A stretch of 64,000 nucleotides of DNA from CAZWSE01 sp964636575 (GCA_964636575.1 CAZWSE010000001.1:62001-126000); one strand, 5' to 3'. Numbered from the stretch's first letter, positions 17,353 to 25,238 are shown. The notes: generated by a model not told the origin, from the letters alone. Program-made: numbers and translations.

Positions 17353-18915
17353 TCAAGCCCCCTTAAGGTCCTTAACAGCAGTCTGATCCTTAGATGGCTC
17401 TTCAACACGAACCGCGCGATTGGAAAACTGAACCATCGATGCGTTTGACGGAAGCGGGGAAACCGTACAAGCCAAGGGCTGGCCATCAAGCTTCTGAACG
17501 TCCGCATCCCAAACACCGCGTTCGCGTTGGTGCATCACAAATTCCCGAATGTCTGCCCATATTGGACTGGCCTCACAGCCGTTTTTCCAGTCGCTGGTGG
17601 CATCAACAACAGTCATATCCACAAAGCTGGATTCAGGGTCAACCATCCACATGTCGCGATAAGCTTTATTGGAATGGGTCAACACACCGCTTGGAGAAAA
17701 GACCGCAATCGCGCTGTCAATTGCGTCAAGCATGCTCTGGCTCATTTCCAATTCGGCCCGGAACCGCCGAGTCAAAGAGACTTCTGCACTGATGTCTTCG
17801 AACAGAAAGGCAATGGCTCCGTCTGGATGTGGACGTCCGTTCACACGGTAGGTCTGCCCACTGGCAAGCGTCCATGTCTCAAGATACTTGCCGTCAGACG
17901 CCTGCGCGACAAGCTCGGCAATGCGGTCTCGCCAAGAGGTGTAGTTCTTGGGCTCTGGCATCATTTGATTGTCTCGGAGCTTATCGAAAAACGTCAACAA
18001 GTTTGGCCGGCTGCTGAGAAACTCTGCGGACAGATCAGTCAAGTCGACCAAAGCAGGATTGAACAAAACAAGCTGCCTGTTGCGGTCAAAGATCGCCAAA
18101 CCAATCGAAAGCTGTGCAAAGGTTTTGGCAAGCGTTTGAACAAAGTTGCGCTGGGCCATTTCAGCGGTCACTGCCGCATCGATGCTTTCGGCATAAAAGA
18201 ACTTGGACCCTTCAAGCACGACCATCGAAACTTCAAACCAGAGCTGCTGCGATCCACCTTTTGGCAGAACCGAATACCGAACCTTGCCGCTGGCCAGTTT
18301 ACTGTCGCTGATGCCAGAGAAAAGAACGGTTTCAATCGGATTATCGTCACCGTGAACTTTTTCAAACAAGTCGGCGTATGCAGCGTTGAACCAAGTTGTT
18401 TTGCCGGTGGAGTCGGTTTTCCAAACCGGATTTGGCGCACCTTCCATAGCTTGCCGCAGTGTATCCAGCTCTTGCGAGGTTTTGCGCGCTTGATGAACGT
18501 AGGCAGGCGTGCGTTCATTGTGAATAGACGGTTCGATCAGTTCCACACGCCAACGTCGGCCAAATTGTTCAATACGTAGCTGCGAGCTATCATCCACGGC
18601 TCCAGCATCCAGAACTGTAAAGGGCTCATCGAGAAGGGCTTCAGCGGCTTCGGGAAAGCCAGGATATCGTCCCTCAAGCACTTTCTCTAAACGAACCCAA
18701 TCCGTTTCACCGTCTACTCCATCGAGCAGAGATGCGCCGGAAGACGTGGCATCAGCCAAGGCATCGCCATCAAACAATAAGACGGTCGATGCCTCATCAA
18801 CCGGGTTTTCCGGATGCCGTGTCTGACCCGTGTGGCGCACAGCAACGAACCACAGGGCCAGAAGCGCTGCAAGGAAAGCTGCAACGATGTCGATTGAAAC
18901 TTCGAAAAGTGTCAT
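17353..18915 (-). CDS. Membrane protein with three PAS domains and no kinase domain
   Basis: The 520-residue product has one N-terminal membrane helix (about 8-26), then three PAS-like regions at about 155-250 (PVWKTDSTGKTTWFNAAYA), 265-380 (GLAIFDRNRQLVLFNPALVD) and 395-500 (IAVFSPSGVLTHSNKAYRDM). No histidine-kinase, GGDEF or EAL domain follows; it ends in a short charged tail. PAS domains sense small ligands, redox state or partners, so it may act by protein contact. I chose the ATG at 18915 because it starts at the membrane helix; an upstream in-frame ATG at 18960 would sit only 13 bases from a CtrA box. The gene lies between tsaE and regB. The function is unknown. Confidence 0.7.
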   Translation of the reverse strand: MTLFEVSIDIVAAFLAALLALWFVAVRHTGQTRHPENPVDEASTVLLFDGDALADATSSGASLLDGVDGETDWVRLEKVLEGRYPGFPEAAEALLDEPFTVLDAGAVDDSSQLRIEQFGRRWRVELIEPSIHNERTPAYVHQARKTSQELDTLRQAMEGAPNPVWKTDSTGKTTWFNAAYADLFEKVHGDDNPIETVLFSGISDSKLASGKVRYSVLPKGGSQQLWFEVSMVVLEGSKFFYAESIDAAVTAEMAQRNFVQTLAKTFAQLSIGLAIFDRNRQLVLFNPALVDLTDLSAEFLSSRPNLLTFFDKLRDNQMMPEPKNYTSWRDRIAELVAQASDGKYLETWTLASGQTYRVNGRPHPDGAIAFLFEDISAEVSLTRRFRAELEMSQSMLDAIDSAIAVFSPSGVLTHSNKAYRDMWMVDPESSFVDMTVVDATSDWKNGCEASPIWADIREFVMHQRERGVWDADVQKLDGQPLACTVSPLPSNASMVQFSNRAVRVEEPSKDQTAVKDLKGA

Positions 18916-18972
18916 GATTGAATACCCGCATGTTTCTTGACCCAACGTCGGATGAACCATGCGGGTAATTGG

Positions 18973-18987
18973 TTAACTGCAGGTTAA
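18973..18987 (-). promoter_or_regulatory. CtrA-type box upstream of the PAS protein gene
   Basis: TTAA at 18973-18976 and TTAA at 18984-18987 are separated by exactly seven bases. On the minus strand, in the direction of the PAS gene, this reads TTAA-N7-TTAAC, the full CtrA consensus known from Caulobacter. It lies about 58 bases upstream of the chosen start. CtrA binding is inferred from the motif alone. Confidence 0.55.
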
Positions 18988-19000
18988 TCTTAACGAGAAC

Positions 19001-20389
19001 TTAAATGCGTAGCGGCCGGTTCTCGCCAAAGGGCACAGCGTTTTCTCCGGTGACTGCATCAATCGCAGTTCGTGGCCAGGTCACCTCTACGATGGCCCCG
19101 CGTCGTTCTCGGGCTTCGTGCTGCTTGCCATGAGTGTCGTTTGCGTTGGCGAACCGAATTTCTGCGCCGGACCGTTCCAGCAGGGTTTTTGCAATAAAAA
19201 GCCCGAGCCCCATTCCTTCGTAAGCGGGACGTTCGCTGTCCGGTGATTGCGTTCGTCGGTTTTTTAAAAAGGGATCGCCAATACGTCCCAGCAAGTGGTT
19301 TGGGAAACCTCTGCCGTCGTCTTGTATCCGCAAAACTATGTCGTCTTCGGTCCATTCAGCTACAACCCAAATGTTCGCACGTGCAAAGTCGACGGCGTTC
19401 TGGATCAGGTTTCGCAGCCCGTGAATGATTTCCGGCTGACGCAAAACGGAAGGCTGTTGAGATTGAGGTCCGCCCATCTCGATGTGTACATTCTTGCCGC
19501 GCTCCATATGAGGTTCGGCCGCCTCTTCGATGACAGTGATTAAAGGGGCTTGCTGAAGGTGTAAGTCGACGTTTCCAGCCTGACCCATGTTTCGCAAAAT
19601 ATCACGACACCTATCTGCCTGTTCGCGAATGAGCATTGCGTCTTCCTGAGATTGTGGCAGGTCCTTCAGATCATCGACCAGTTCGGAACTGGTAAGCGTG
19701 ATGGTAGCCAAGGGCGTTCCAAGCTCATGCGCGGCGGCCGCCACAACGCCGCCAAGATCGGTGAGTTTTTGTTCACGCGATAAAGCCATTTGCGTAGCAG
19801 TCAGCGCGTCCGTCATTGCATTCATCTCAAAGGTGATCCTGCGGGAATAAACGCTGGTAAAAATCACGGCGATAATGATTGCAGCCCAGTTCCCGAACAC
19901 AAACAGATCGGGGATCCGCAAAACAAACCCTTGTTCTGTGCGCAAAGGTACGTGGTATTCTGCCAACAGCGTGACGACTACGACGGCGGTAAGCCCCAAC
20001 ATTAAGGTCGATCGCAAGGTCAGAACCACGGCCGACATCGTCACGGGCCCAAGTAGCAATAACGCGAAGGGATTGTGCAATCCCCCCGTAAGATAAAGTA
20101 GAAACGCAAGTTGTAGCAGATCGAAGAGAACCATCAGAAAATTCTCTATCTCAGAAAGCCGTTTGTTCTCAGGAAATACGGAGATCGCGATCAGATTGCC
20201 GATGATTGATACGCCAACCGCCAGATAACAAAGGCCCATTTCCAGCGTAAGCCCATAGAGCCGGTCAGCGACGGTGATCGCTGTTAACTGTCCGATGATG
20301 GCAACCCATCGCAAAAAGATCAGCGTGCGCAACCTGATCCAGTTGCTGCGCTGGTCCCCTGGGAACAATCCGATGTTCGAATTCGGCAT
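19001..20389 (-). CDS. regB: Redox-sensing histidine kinase RegB (PrrB)
   Basis: RegB is the global redox sensor kinase of photosynthetic and other alphaproteobacteria; it phosphorylates RegA when the quinone pool and respiratory chain are reduced. The 462-residue product has six likely membrane helices and the quinone-site motif GGLHNPF at 102-108. The H-box AAAAHELGTPLATI has His221, and Cys261 in DRCRDILRNM lies exactly 40 residues after it, the same spacing as His225 and Cys265 of Rhodobacter RegB. A HATPase domain with LRNLIQNAVDFA and DDGRGFPNHLLGRIGDPF follows. I used the ATG at 20389. It is divergent from senC, as in other Rhodobacteraceae. Confidence 0.95.
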   Translation of the reverse strand: MPNSNIGLFPGDQRSNWIRLRTLIFLRWVAIIGQLTAITVADRLYGLTLEMGLCYLAVGVSIIGNLIAISVFPENKRLSEIENFLMVLFDLLQLAFLLYLTGGLHNPFALLLLGPVTMSAVVLTLRSTLMLGLTAVVVVTLLAEYHVPLRTEQGFVLRIPDLFVFGNWAAIIIAVIFTSVYSRRITFEMNAMTDALTATQMALSREQKLTDLGGVVAAAAHELGTPLATITLTSSELVDDLKDLPQSQEDAMLIREQADRCRDILRNMGQAGNVDLHLQQAPLITVIEEAAEPHMERGKNVHIEMGGPQSQQPSVLRQPEIIHGLRNLIQNAVDFARANIWVVAEWTEDDIVLRIQDDGRGFPNHLLGRIGDPFLKNRRTQSPDSERPAYEGMGLGLFIAKTLLERSGAEIRFANANDTHGKQHEARERRGAIVEVTWPRTAIDAVTGENAVPFGENRPLRI

Positions 20390-20479
20390 ATCGCAAACCT
20401 GTGTATTGCATTGCTGTCCGCGGTTGCTAGGTGTGCTGCGGAACACGTGGAAGTGTCAGCGGTCAAAGGAGAAATTGCA

Positions 20480-21097
20480 ATGCTTCGGATTTACGCACTT
20501 GCTGCGGTGGCGGTTATCGCGGCAATGATCGGCGGGCTTTGGTTTGCAACAAAACCTGCCTCTGATCCTGACGACCAGTTTGCATCCTGTCGCGCAAGTC
20601 AAGTCGCAGGCGGTGATATTGGTGGACCGTTTGAATTGCTAAATGCGCAAGGCGAAACGGTTACCGAACAGGACGTGATTACTGAGCCAACACTGATCTA
20701 CTTTGGGTATACTTTCTGTCCAGACGTCTGTCCGCTAGACACTGCCAGAAATGCTGAAGCAGTTGATATGCTAGAAGAAAAAGGCGTTAGCGCGACCCCT
20801 GTTTTCATCACTATCGATCCCAAACGAGATACCCCCGAAGTCGTGGGCGATTATGCATATAACATGCATGAAAAGATGATCGGCCTTACAGGGTCGCCAG
20901 AACAGATCAAAGCCGCAAGTCAGACGTACAAAACGTATTACAAAGAACAGCCTGGCGATGAGGATTATTACCTCGTTGATCATTCGACATTCACCTATCT
21001 GGTTCTGCCAACCCACGGATTTGTCGACTTCTTCCGTCGCGAGGCGACCGTGGATCAAATTGCGCAAACGGTGCAGTGCTATGCCGAGAACCTCTAA
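20480..21097 (+). CDS. senC: SCO1/SenC/PrrC family copper-binding protein
   Basis: SenC (PrrC) is a membrane-anchored thioredoxin-fold protein that helps deliver copper to cytochrome c oxidase and affects RegB signalling. The 205-residue product has an N-terminal membrane anchor (6-22), the copper-binding CPDVC motif (Cys80, Cys84) and the distal His168 in LVDHSTFTYL, the full Sco ligand set. A strong Shine-Dalgarno (AAAGGAGA) precedes the ATG at 20480. The intergenic region of 90 bases to regB must hold both divergent promoters; I could not place a RegA site with confidence. Confidence 0.93.
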   Translation: MLRIYALAAVAVIAAMIGGLWFATKPASDPDDQFASCRASQVAGGDIGGPFELLNAQGETVTEQDVITEPTLIYFGYTFCPDVCPLDTARNAEAVDMLEEKGVSATPVFITIDPKRDTPEVVGDYAYNMHEKMIGLTGSPEQIKAASQTYKTYYKEQPGDEDYYLVDHSTFTYLVLPTHGFVDFFRREATVDQIAQTVQCYAENL

Positions 21098-21179
21098 GGA
21101 TTTGATGCTATTTGACTATTTTTCCGATCAGGCTAAAGATTGTTAGCAAGATAAGAAGAAAAATTGGGGAGAACATCAC

Positions 21180-21734
21180 ATGGCGGAACAGTCGATGGCG
21201 GAGCTAGGCCCCGACAAGTCACTGCTGCTTGTTGATGATGATGAACCCTTTTTGCGCCGCTTGGCTAAGGCAATGGAAAAGCGTGGTTTTGAGCTGGAAA
21301 CGGCGGAGTCTGTTGCCGCTGGTAAGGCCATCGCCACGGCCCGTCCCCCTGCCTATGCCGTTGTCGATTTGCGCTTGGAAGACGGCAATGGATTAGATGT
21401 GGTGGAAGTGCTGCGCGAGAAGCGCCCGGATGCCCGTATCGTGGTTCTGACTGGATACGGTGCTATCGCCACGGCTGTTGCTGCCGTCAAAATTGGCGCG
21501 ACTGATTACCTTTCCAAGCCCGCAGATGCCACTGATATTACCAACGCTTTGCTCGCTACGGGTGATGATCTTCCGCCGCCGCCAGAGAACCCGATGAGCG
21601 CGGATCGTGTGCGTTGGGAGCACATTCAAAGGGTCTATGAATTGTGCGATCGTAACGTGTCTGAAACGGCGCGCCGGTTAAATATGCACAGGCGGACGTT
21701 GCAGCGTATTTTGGCAAAACGGTCGCCTCGGTAA
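21180..21734 (+). CDS. regA: Redox response regulator RegA (PrrA)
   Basis: RegA is the response regulator paired with RegB, controlling respiration, nitrogen, carbon and other redox-linked genes. The 184-residue product has a receiver domain with LLLVDDDEPF, the phosphoacceptor Asp63 in VVDLRLEDGNG, the conserved Thr in VLTGYGAIATAV and Lys in YLSKPAD. A Pro-rich linker (PPPPEN) leads to a FIS-type helix-turn-helix, NVSETARRLNMHRRTLQRIL. All are diagnostic for RegA. The order regB-senC-regA is the standard one for the family. Confidence 0.97.
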   Translation: MAEQSMAELGPDKSLLLVDDDEPFLRRLAKAMEKRGFELETAESVAAGKAIATARPPAYAVVDLRLEDGNGLDVVEVLREKRPDARIVVLTGYGAIATAVAAVKIGATDYLSKPADATDITNALLATGDDLPPPPENPMSADRVRWEHIQRVYELCDRNVSETARRLNMHRRTLQRILAKRSPR

Positions 21735-21757
21735 CCCAAAACCGCGATGCACAACCC

Positions 21758-21801
21758 GTACACAAGCTGTACACAATCCGTACACAGCGCGTACACCAAT
21801 T
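21758..21801. repeat. Four-copy 11-bp tandem repeat
   Basis: Between the convergent regA and GNAT genes, GTACAC occurs at 21758, 21769, 21780 and 21791, a strict 11-base period. The units are GTACACAAGCT, GTACACAATCC, GTACACAGCGC and GTACACCAATT. The first six bases are invariant and the rest is degenerate. An 11-base step is about one helical turn, so it could be a phased protein-binding array, but it may be a simple slippage product. Confidence 0.75.
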
Positions 21802-21806
21802 TGCGA

Positions 21807-22292
21807 CTAATCCAGATCGTAGCGCTTGCTGATCTTGTCGACGACGAGCCCGTTTCCCAATTTGATGCCTTCGTCAAAATGCCAGTCCCGAAACCCACGG
21901 CTTTGATAGTAGGTCAGCCCGCCTTCATTGTCGGCACGGATCGTTGCGTTTATCCAAGCGTAACCAAACTTCTTGGCGGCTTTCGCTGTTGCGTTGAATA
22001 ATGCCGACCCGATTCCCAGACCGGTCTGTCCCACCTTAACGAAGGTTGCGATGTCGACGGCCTCAGACGGTAGGTCAGGATGTGGACCGATCCATTGGAA
22101 CCCGACAAGCGTGTCTCCGTTGAAAGCGGCATGCCACGCAGATCTGTCACCGCCTGCGTTTATCTTTTCTTGAAGGTCTTTGCCGGTCACAGGTTTGGTC
22201 AGTGCGGTCGTCCCGCCCGCTTCGATGATGGTGTTGAGCAGCTCTGCCATTTCGGCGGTGTCTGTCAGGGCTACGCGGCGGACTTGGATCAT
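21807..22292 (-). CDS. GNAT family N-acetyltransferase
   Basis: GNAT enzymes transfer acetyl groups from acetyl-CoA to amines. The 161-residue product starts MIQVRRVALTDTAEMAELL and has the acetyl-CoA pyrophosphate-binding loop VGQTGLGIGSALF, preceded by the strand ATFVKV, and the later NEGGLTYYQSRGFRDW segment with the usual Tyr. The substrate is unknown. The start overlaps the stop of the upstream HD protein gene by four bases, so the two are co-transcribed. Confidence 0.88.
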   Translation of the reverse strand: MIQVRRVALTDTAEMAELLNTIIEAGGTTALTKPVTGKDLQEKINAGGDRSAWHAAFNGDTLVGFQWIGPHPDLPSEAVDIATFVKVGQTGLGIGSALFNATAKAAKKFGYAWINATIRADNEGGLTYYQSRGFRDWHFDEGIKLGNGLVVDKISKRYDLD

Positions 22293-22915
22293 GTCATCTC
22301 TTCCATCAGATCATGGTGGCGCTTGGTGAACGCGTTTCGCACTTCAACAGGTGGACGCAAAGCAATGGTCAGACCCTTTTTCAGTGCGGTATCCGGCTTT
22401 CCAAAAAACTTGTCAGCCTCCGCGTCTGAAAAACCGGCAATCTGGGTGGCCTCCATCCACGCGCTCAGTTTATCGGCTTTCTTGATTTGCTTTTTGATCA
22501 GAGCCGGAATTTGCGCGGGCAATCCAAACCGAATGTGGATCGCGGCGGTAAGACGGTCATCCAAGGCGGAATATCCGGGCCCAACTGCGGCCTTCACCGG
22601 TGAAATCATATCCCCGATGACGTATTCAGGCGCGTCGTGGAGAAGGGCGGCCAGTTTCCACTTTGGCTCAGCCTTGGGCACCAGCCGTCCGAAGATGTCT
22701 TCAACCAACAATGAATGCTCAGCAACCGAATAGGCGTAGTCACCCATCGTTTGTCCATTCCACCGCGCCACAAAGGCCAGCCCATGTGCGATGTCTTCGA
22801 TTTCGATATCAACTGGGGTCGGATCAAGCAGATCTAATCTGCGACCCGATAGCATTCGTTGCCAAGCGCGAGGTGGAGCCACCGAATTCAAACCCTCCGA
22901 AGTGTCACGGCGCAC
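22289..22915 (-). CDS. HD domain phosphohydrolase (YfbR-like)
   Basis: The 208-residue product carries an HD metal-binding site: SVAEHSLLVEDIF (His), LLHDAPEYVIGD (His-Asp) and a distal LDDRLT (Asp). This layout resembles the YfbR/YedJ 5-prime-nucleotidase branch of HD enzymes, which act on deoxynucleoside monophosphates, but the exact substrate is uncertain. It has an N-terminal WQRMLSGRRLDLLDP segment shared with similar proteins annotated in alphaproteobacteria. It is translated just before the GNAT gene (four-base overlap). Confidence 0.78.
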   Translation of the reverse strand: MRRDTSEGLNSVAPPRAWQRMLSGRRLDLLDPTPVDIEIEDIAHGLAFVARWNGQTMGDYAYSVAEHSLLVEDIFGRLVPKAEPKWKLAALLHDAPEYVIGDMISPVKAAVGPGYSALDDRLTAAIHIRFGLPAQIPALIKKQIKKADKLSAWMEATQIAGFSDAEADKFFGKPDTALKKGLTIALRPPVEVRNAFTKRHHDLMEEMT

Positions 22916-22961
22916 TGTGTTTTACACTGGCGCGCCGTGCAAGTCGGAAGTCGTCGTTTTG

Positions 22962-23480
22962 TTAGGCGCTCCGGCGCGCAACCCGTGATAGGCCAAACAG
23001 GCCAAGGCATAACAAAATACCGGTCGCTGGAAGCGGAACAACAATTCCGGCGGCAGTTGAAACACTTGCTGTTGCGGTGGCCGGTGCCCTGAACGCGCGT
23101 TCGACCGCAAGACTGGTTTCTGGCAACGGCGCTGGGCGGCCGCTTGCAAGAGCGTCTTGGGTGATAAAGGCGCGTTCGGCTGCGATGCCACCTGCGTAGA
23201 CATCAGGCACGGCTGACGCAAAGACCTCTTCTGCGGGTTCTAGTACAGCCTCTGCTGGTGCCGGAACTGTATCTATCGTGATTTGAAAGTCGGCCGGTTC
23301 CGTCACATCGATGGATGTGATGTTGCCCCCAAAGTTGCCAGACACTTCGCCTGTAGCAGTGCTAGCGGGGAAGAAGGGCGGTTTTTCCAGTGAATCAACA
23401 GTCGATGCGGCCGCACTTGATGCGATTGCAAACACTGCTGACATCACCGCTGCTTTCGCAGCGAATGCATGTTGTCTCAT
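22962..23480 (-). CDS. VPLPA-CTERM sorting domain protein
   Basis: The 172-residue product has an N-terminal signal peptide (about 1-26, ending near ASSAAAS), a low-complexity acidic and Ala/Pro-rich middle, and a C-terminal tripartite sorting signal: VPLPATG, a hydrophobic helix (ILLCLGLFGLS) and a basic end RVARRSA. This is the VPLPA-CTERM type recognised by exosortases in Rhodobacterales and relatives. The protein is thus expected to be exported and processed at the envelope. No exosortase gene is in the window, so it must be elsewhere in the genome. The middle has no recognised domain. Confidence 0.8.
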   Translation of the reverse strand: MRQHAFAAKAAVMSAVFAIASSAAASTVDSLEKPPFFPASTATGEVSGNFGGNITSIDVTEPADFQITIDTVPAPAEAVLEPAEEVFASAVPDVYAGGIAAERAFITQDALASGRPAPLPETSLAVERAFRAPATATASVSTAAGIVVPLPATGILLCLGLFGLSRVARRSA

Positions 23481-23526
23481 TTTCTTGCCTCAACGGTTTT
23501 TTTATTTATTGCGACCTGTTTAAGGG

Positions 23527-23549
23527 GTGTTTTCGGAAATTCGAAACAC
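23527..23549. repeat. Imperfect dyad upstream of ahcY
   Basis: GTGTTTTCG at 23527-23535 and CGAAACAC at 23542-23549 form an inverted repeat with one extra T in the left arm. It lies about 30 bases upstream of the proposed ahcY promoter, so it could be an operator. No regulator can be named. Confidence 0.35.
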
Positions 23550-23579
23550 TTTGCGCAGGCTTTTCTGATTTGTGGCAAA

Positions 23580-23608
23580 TTGGCATAGGCCCGCATTTCG
23601 CGCATATC
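23580..23608 (+). promoter_or_regulatory. Candidate ahcY promoter
   Basis: TTGGCA at 23580-23585 and CATATC at 23603-23608 are spaced by 17 bases. The -10 element is a poor match, which is common in alphaproteobacteria. Transcription would start near 23615, just before the leader hairpin, which makes the whole proposed fold part of the transcript. Confidence 0.3.
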
Positions 23609-23618
23609 TGCATTAACC

Positions 23619-23682
23619 CTTTGACCCATTGTCCTGCACTGGGTCCGGTGCTATCTGCCCCTCAAAGAGACACATGCAGGAG
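23619..23682 (+). promoter_or_regulatory. ahcY leader with possible RBS-sequestering pseudoknot
   Basis: GACCCA (23623-23628) pairs with TGGGTC (23640-23645), leaving an 11-base loop. Inside the loop TCCTGCA (23632-23638) is perfectly complementary to TGCAGGA (23675-23681), which contains the ahcY Shine-Dalgarno (AGGAG, 23678-23682, eight bases before the ATG). CTTTGA (23619-23624) can also pair with TCAAAG (23662-23667). This H-type pseudoknot layout is used by translational S-adenosyl-compound riboswitches, but the bases do not match the SAH, SAM-II or SAM/SAH consensus that I remember. Inferred element. Confidence 0.45.
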
Positions 23683-23690
23683 CAGGTCAC

Positions 23691-25079
23691 ATGGCCAACG
23701 ACTATATTGTTAAGGACATCAAGCAGGCCGAGTTTGGCCGCAAGGAATTGGACATCGCCGAGACCGAAATGCCGGGCCTGATGGCCTGTCGTGCCGAATA
23801 TGGTGACTCCAAGCCTTTGAAGGGCGCCCGTATCGTCGGGTCTTTGCATATGACCATCCAAACCGCCGTTTTGATTGAAACGCTGGTCGAACTTGGCGCT
23901 GATGTGCGCTGGGCGTCGTGCAACATCTTTTCTACCCAAGACCACGCTGCTGCCGCTATTGCCGCCGGTGGCACCCCTGTTTTCGCCATCAAAGGCCAGT
24001 CTTTGGAAGAGCATTGGGATTACTTGGACAAGTCATTCATGTTCCCCGACGGCCCCAACATGATTTTGGACGATGGTGGTGATGCCACGCTGTATGTCCT
24101 TTTGGGTGCGCGCGCCGAAGCCGGTGAAGATATCATCCCTGTGCCGTCTTCCGAGGAAGAAGAAGTGATCAAGAAGCAGATCGCCAAGCGTATGGCCGCA
24201 AGCCCCGGTTGGTTTACCAAGACCCGCGATGCCATTCAGGGTGTTTCCGAGGAGACCACAACCGGCGTGCATCGTTTGTACGATTTGCACAAGAACGGCC
24301 AGCTGCCGTTCCCTGCGATCAACGTGAACGACAGTGTCACCAAGTCCAAGTTCGACAATAAATACGGTTGTAAAGAATCGCTGGTAGACGGCATCCGCCG
24401 CGCCACAGACACCATGATGGCGGGCAAGGTTGCTGTTGTTATGGGCTACGGCGATGTTGGCAAAGGATCGGCTGCGTCTTTGGCTGGTGCCGGTGCCCGC
24501 GTGAAGGTGACCGAGGTTGACCCGATTTGCGCGTTGCAGGCTGCCATGGACGGGTTTGAGGTTGTTCTTCTGGAAGACGCTTTGCCGACCGCTGATATCT
24601 TTATCACCACCACCGGCAACAAAGACGTCATCCGCATCGAGCACATGCGCGAGATGAAGGACATGGCCATCGTTGGTAACATCGGTCACTTCGACAACGA
24701 AATCCAAGTCGCGAATTTGAAGAACCACAAATGGACCAACATTAAAGAACAGGTCGATATGATCGAGATGCCCAACGGCAATCGTTTGATCCTGCTTTCT
24801 GAAGGTCGTTTGCTGAACCTTGGTAATGCCACAGGCCACCCGTCCTTCGTGATGTCTGCCTCGTTCACCAACCAGGTTTTGGCCCAGATCGAGCTGTTCA
24901 CAAAAGGCGACGAATACCAGCCTGGCGTCTACATCCTGCCTAAGCATCTGGACGAAAAGGTTGCCCGTCTGCACCTTGATCGTATCGGCGTGAAGCTGAC
25001 CAAGATGGACCCTGAACAGGCCGCTTATATTGGCGTGTCTCCGGATGGGCCGTTCAAGCCGGAACACTACCGCTACTAA
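23691..25079 (+). CDS. ahcY: Adenosylhomocysteinase (S-adenosyl-L-homocysteine hydrolase)
   Basis: AhcY splits S-adenosylhomocysteine, the product of SAM-dependent methylation, into adenosine and homocysteine using bound NAD. The 462-residue product has full family length with ASCNIFSTQDHAAAAIA near residue 80, the NAD-binding GYGDVGKGSAASL at about 251, DNKYGCKESLVDGI and the C-terminal LTKMDPEQAAYIGV with PEHYRY. It is a single-gene unit with its own leader and a strong terminator downstream. Codon use is more uniform than in neighbours, as expected for a highly expressed gene (impression, not computed). Confidence 0.98.
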   Translation: MANDYIVKDIKQAEFGRKELDIAETEMPGLMACRAEYGDSKPLKGARIVGSLHMTIQTAVLIETLVELGADVRWASCNIFSTQDHAAAAIAAGGTPVFAIKGQSLEEHWDYLDKSFMFPDGPNMILDDGGDATLYVLLGARAEAGEDIIPVPSSEEEEVIKKQIAKRMAASPGWFTKTRDAIQGVSEETTTGVHRLYDLHKNGQLPFPAINVNDSVTKSKFDNKYGCKESLVDGIRRATDTMMAGKVAVVMGYGDVGKGSAASLAGAGARVKVTEVDPICALQAAMDGFEVVLLEDALPTADIFITTTGNKDVIRIEHMREMKDMAIVGNIGHFDNEIQVANLKNHKWTNIKEQVDMIEMPNGNRLILLSEGRLLNLGNATGHPSFVMSASFTNQVLAQIELFTKGDEYQPGVYILPKHLDEKVARLHLDRIGVKLTKMDPEQAAYIGVSPDGPFKPEHYRY

Positions 25080-25098
25080 GTCGGTTTACAGATGTTAA

Positions 25099-25129
25099 AA
25101 CGCCTCGCCTGATCCGCGGGGCGTTTTTT
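25099..25129 (+). terminator. Rho-independent terminator of ahcY
   Basis: AACGCCTCGC (25099-25108) and GCGGGGCGTT (25116-25125) form a 10-bp stem with one wobble and a seven-base loop, followed by further T residues to 25129. It lies 20 bases after the ahcY stop. Confidence 0.9.
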
Positions 25130-25238
25130 CTTGTCGATCACGTTTCTGATGCTTGCATCACAGTCGGGTGAGCCTATCTGGGCCTGCGCCGTTTTGGCGG
25201 GCAGTATGCTGCAGTTGTCATTGATTGGGAGGATCGTA

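Noticed and set aside
17527..18579. Long plus-strand frame (350 codons) opposite the PAS gene
   Set aside because: Antisense shadow; the minus-strand PAS protein has recognisable domains over the same region.
21758..21801. Short CRISPR-like array
   Set aside because: The period is 11 bases with no spacers of CRISPR length and no cas genes in the window.
23619..23690. Canonical SAH, SAM-II or SAM/SAH riboswitch before ahcY
   Set aside because: The pseudoknot layout is similar but the conserved bases of these classes as I recall them are not present and the linker is too long, so I report it only as an unassigned structure.
24033..25067. Long antisense reading frame (344 codons) opposite ahcY
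   Set aside because: It mirrors a well-conserved highly expressed gene; the translated product is Val/His/Gln-rich without any family likeness and has no ribosome-binding site.
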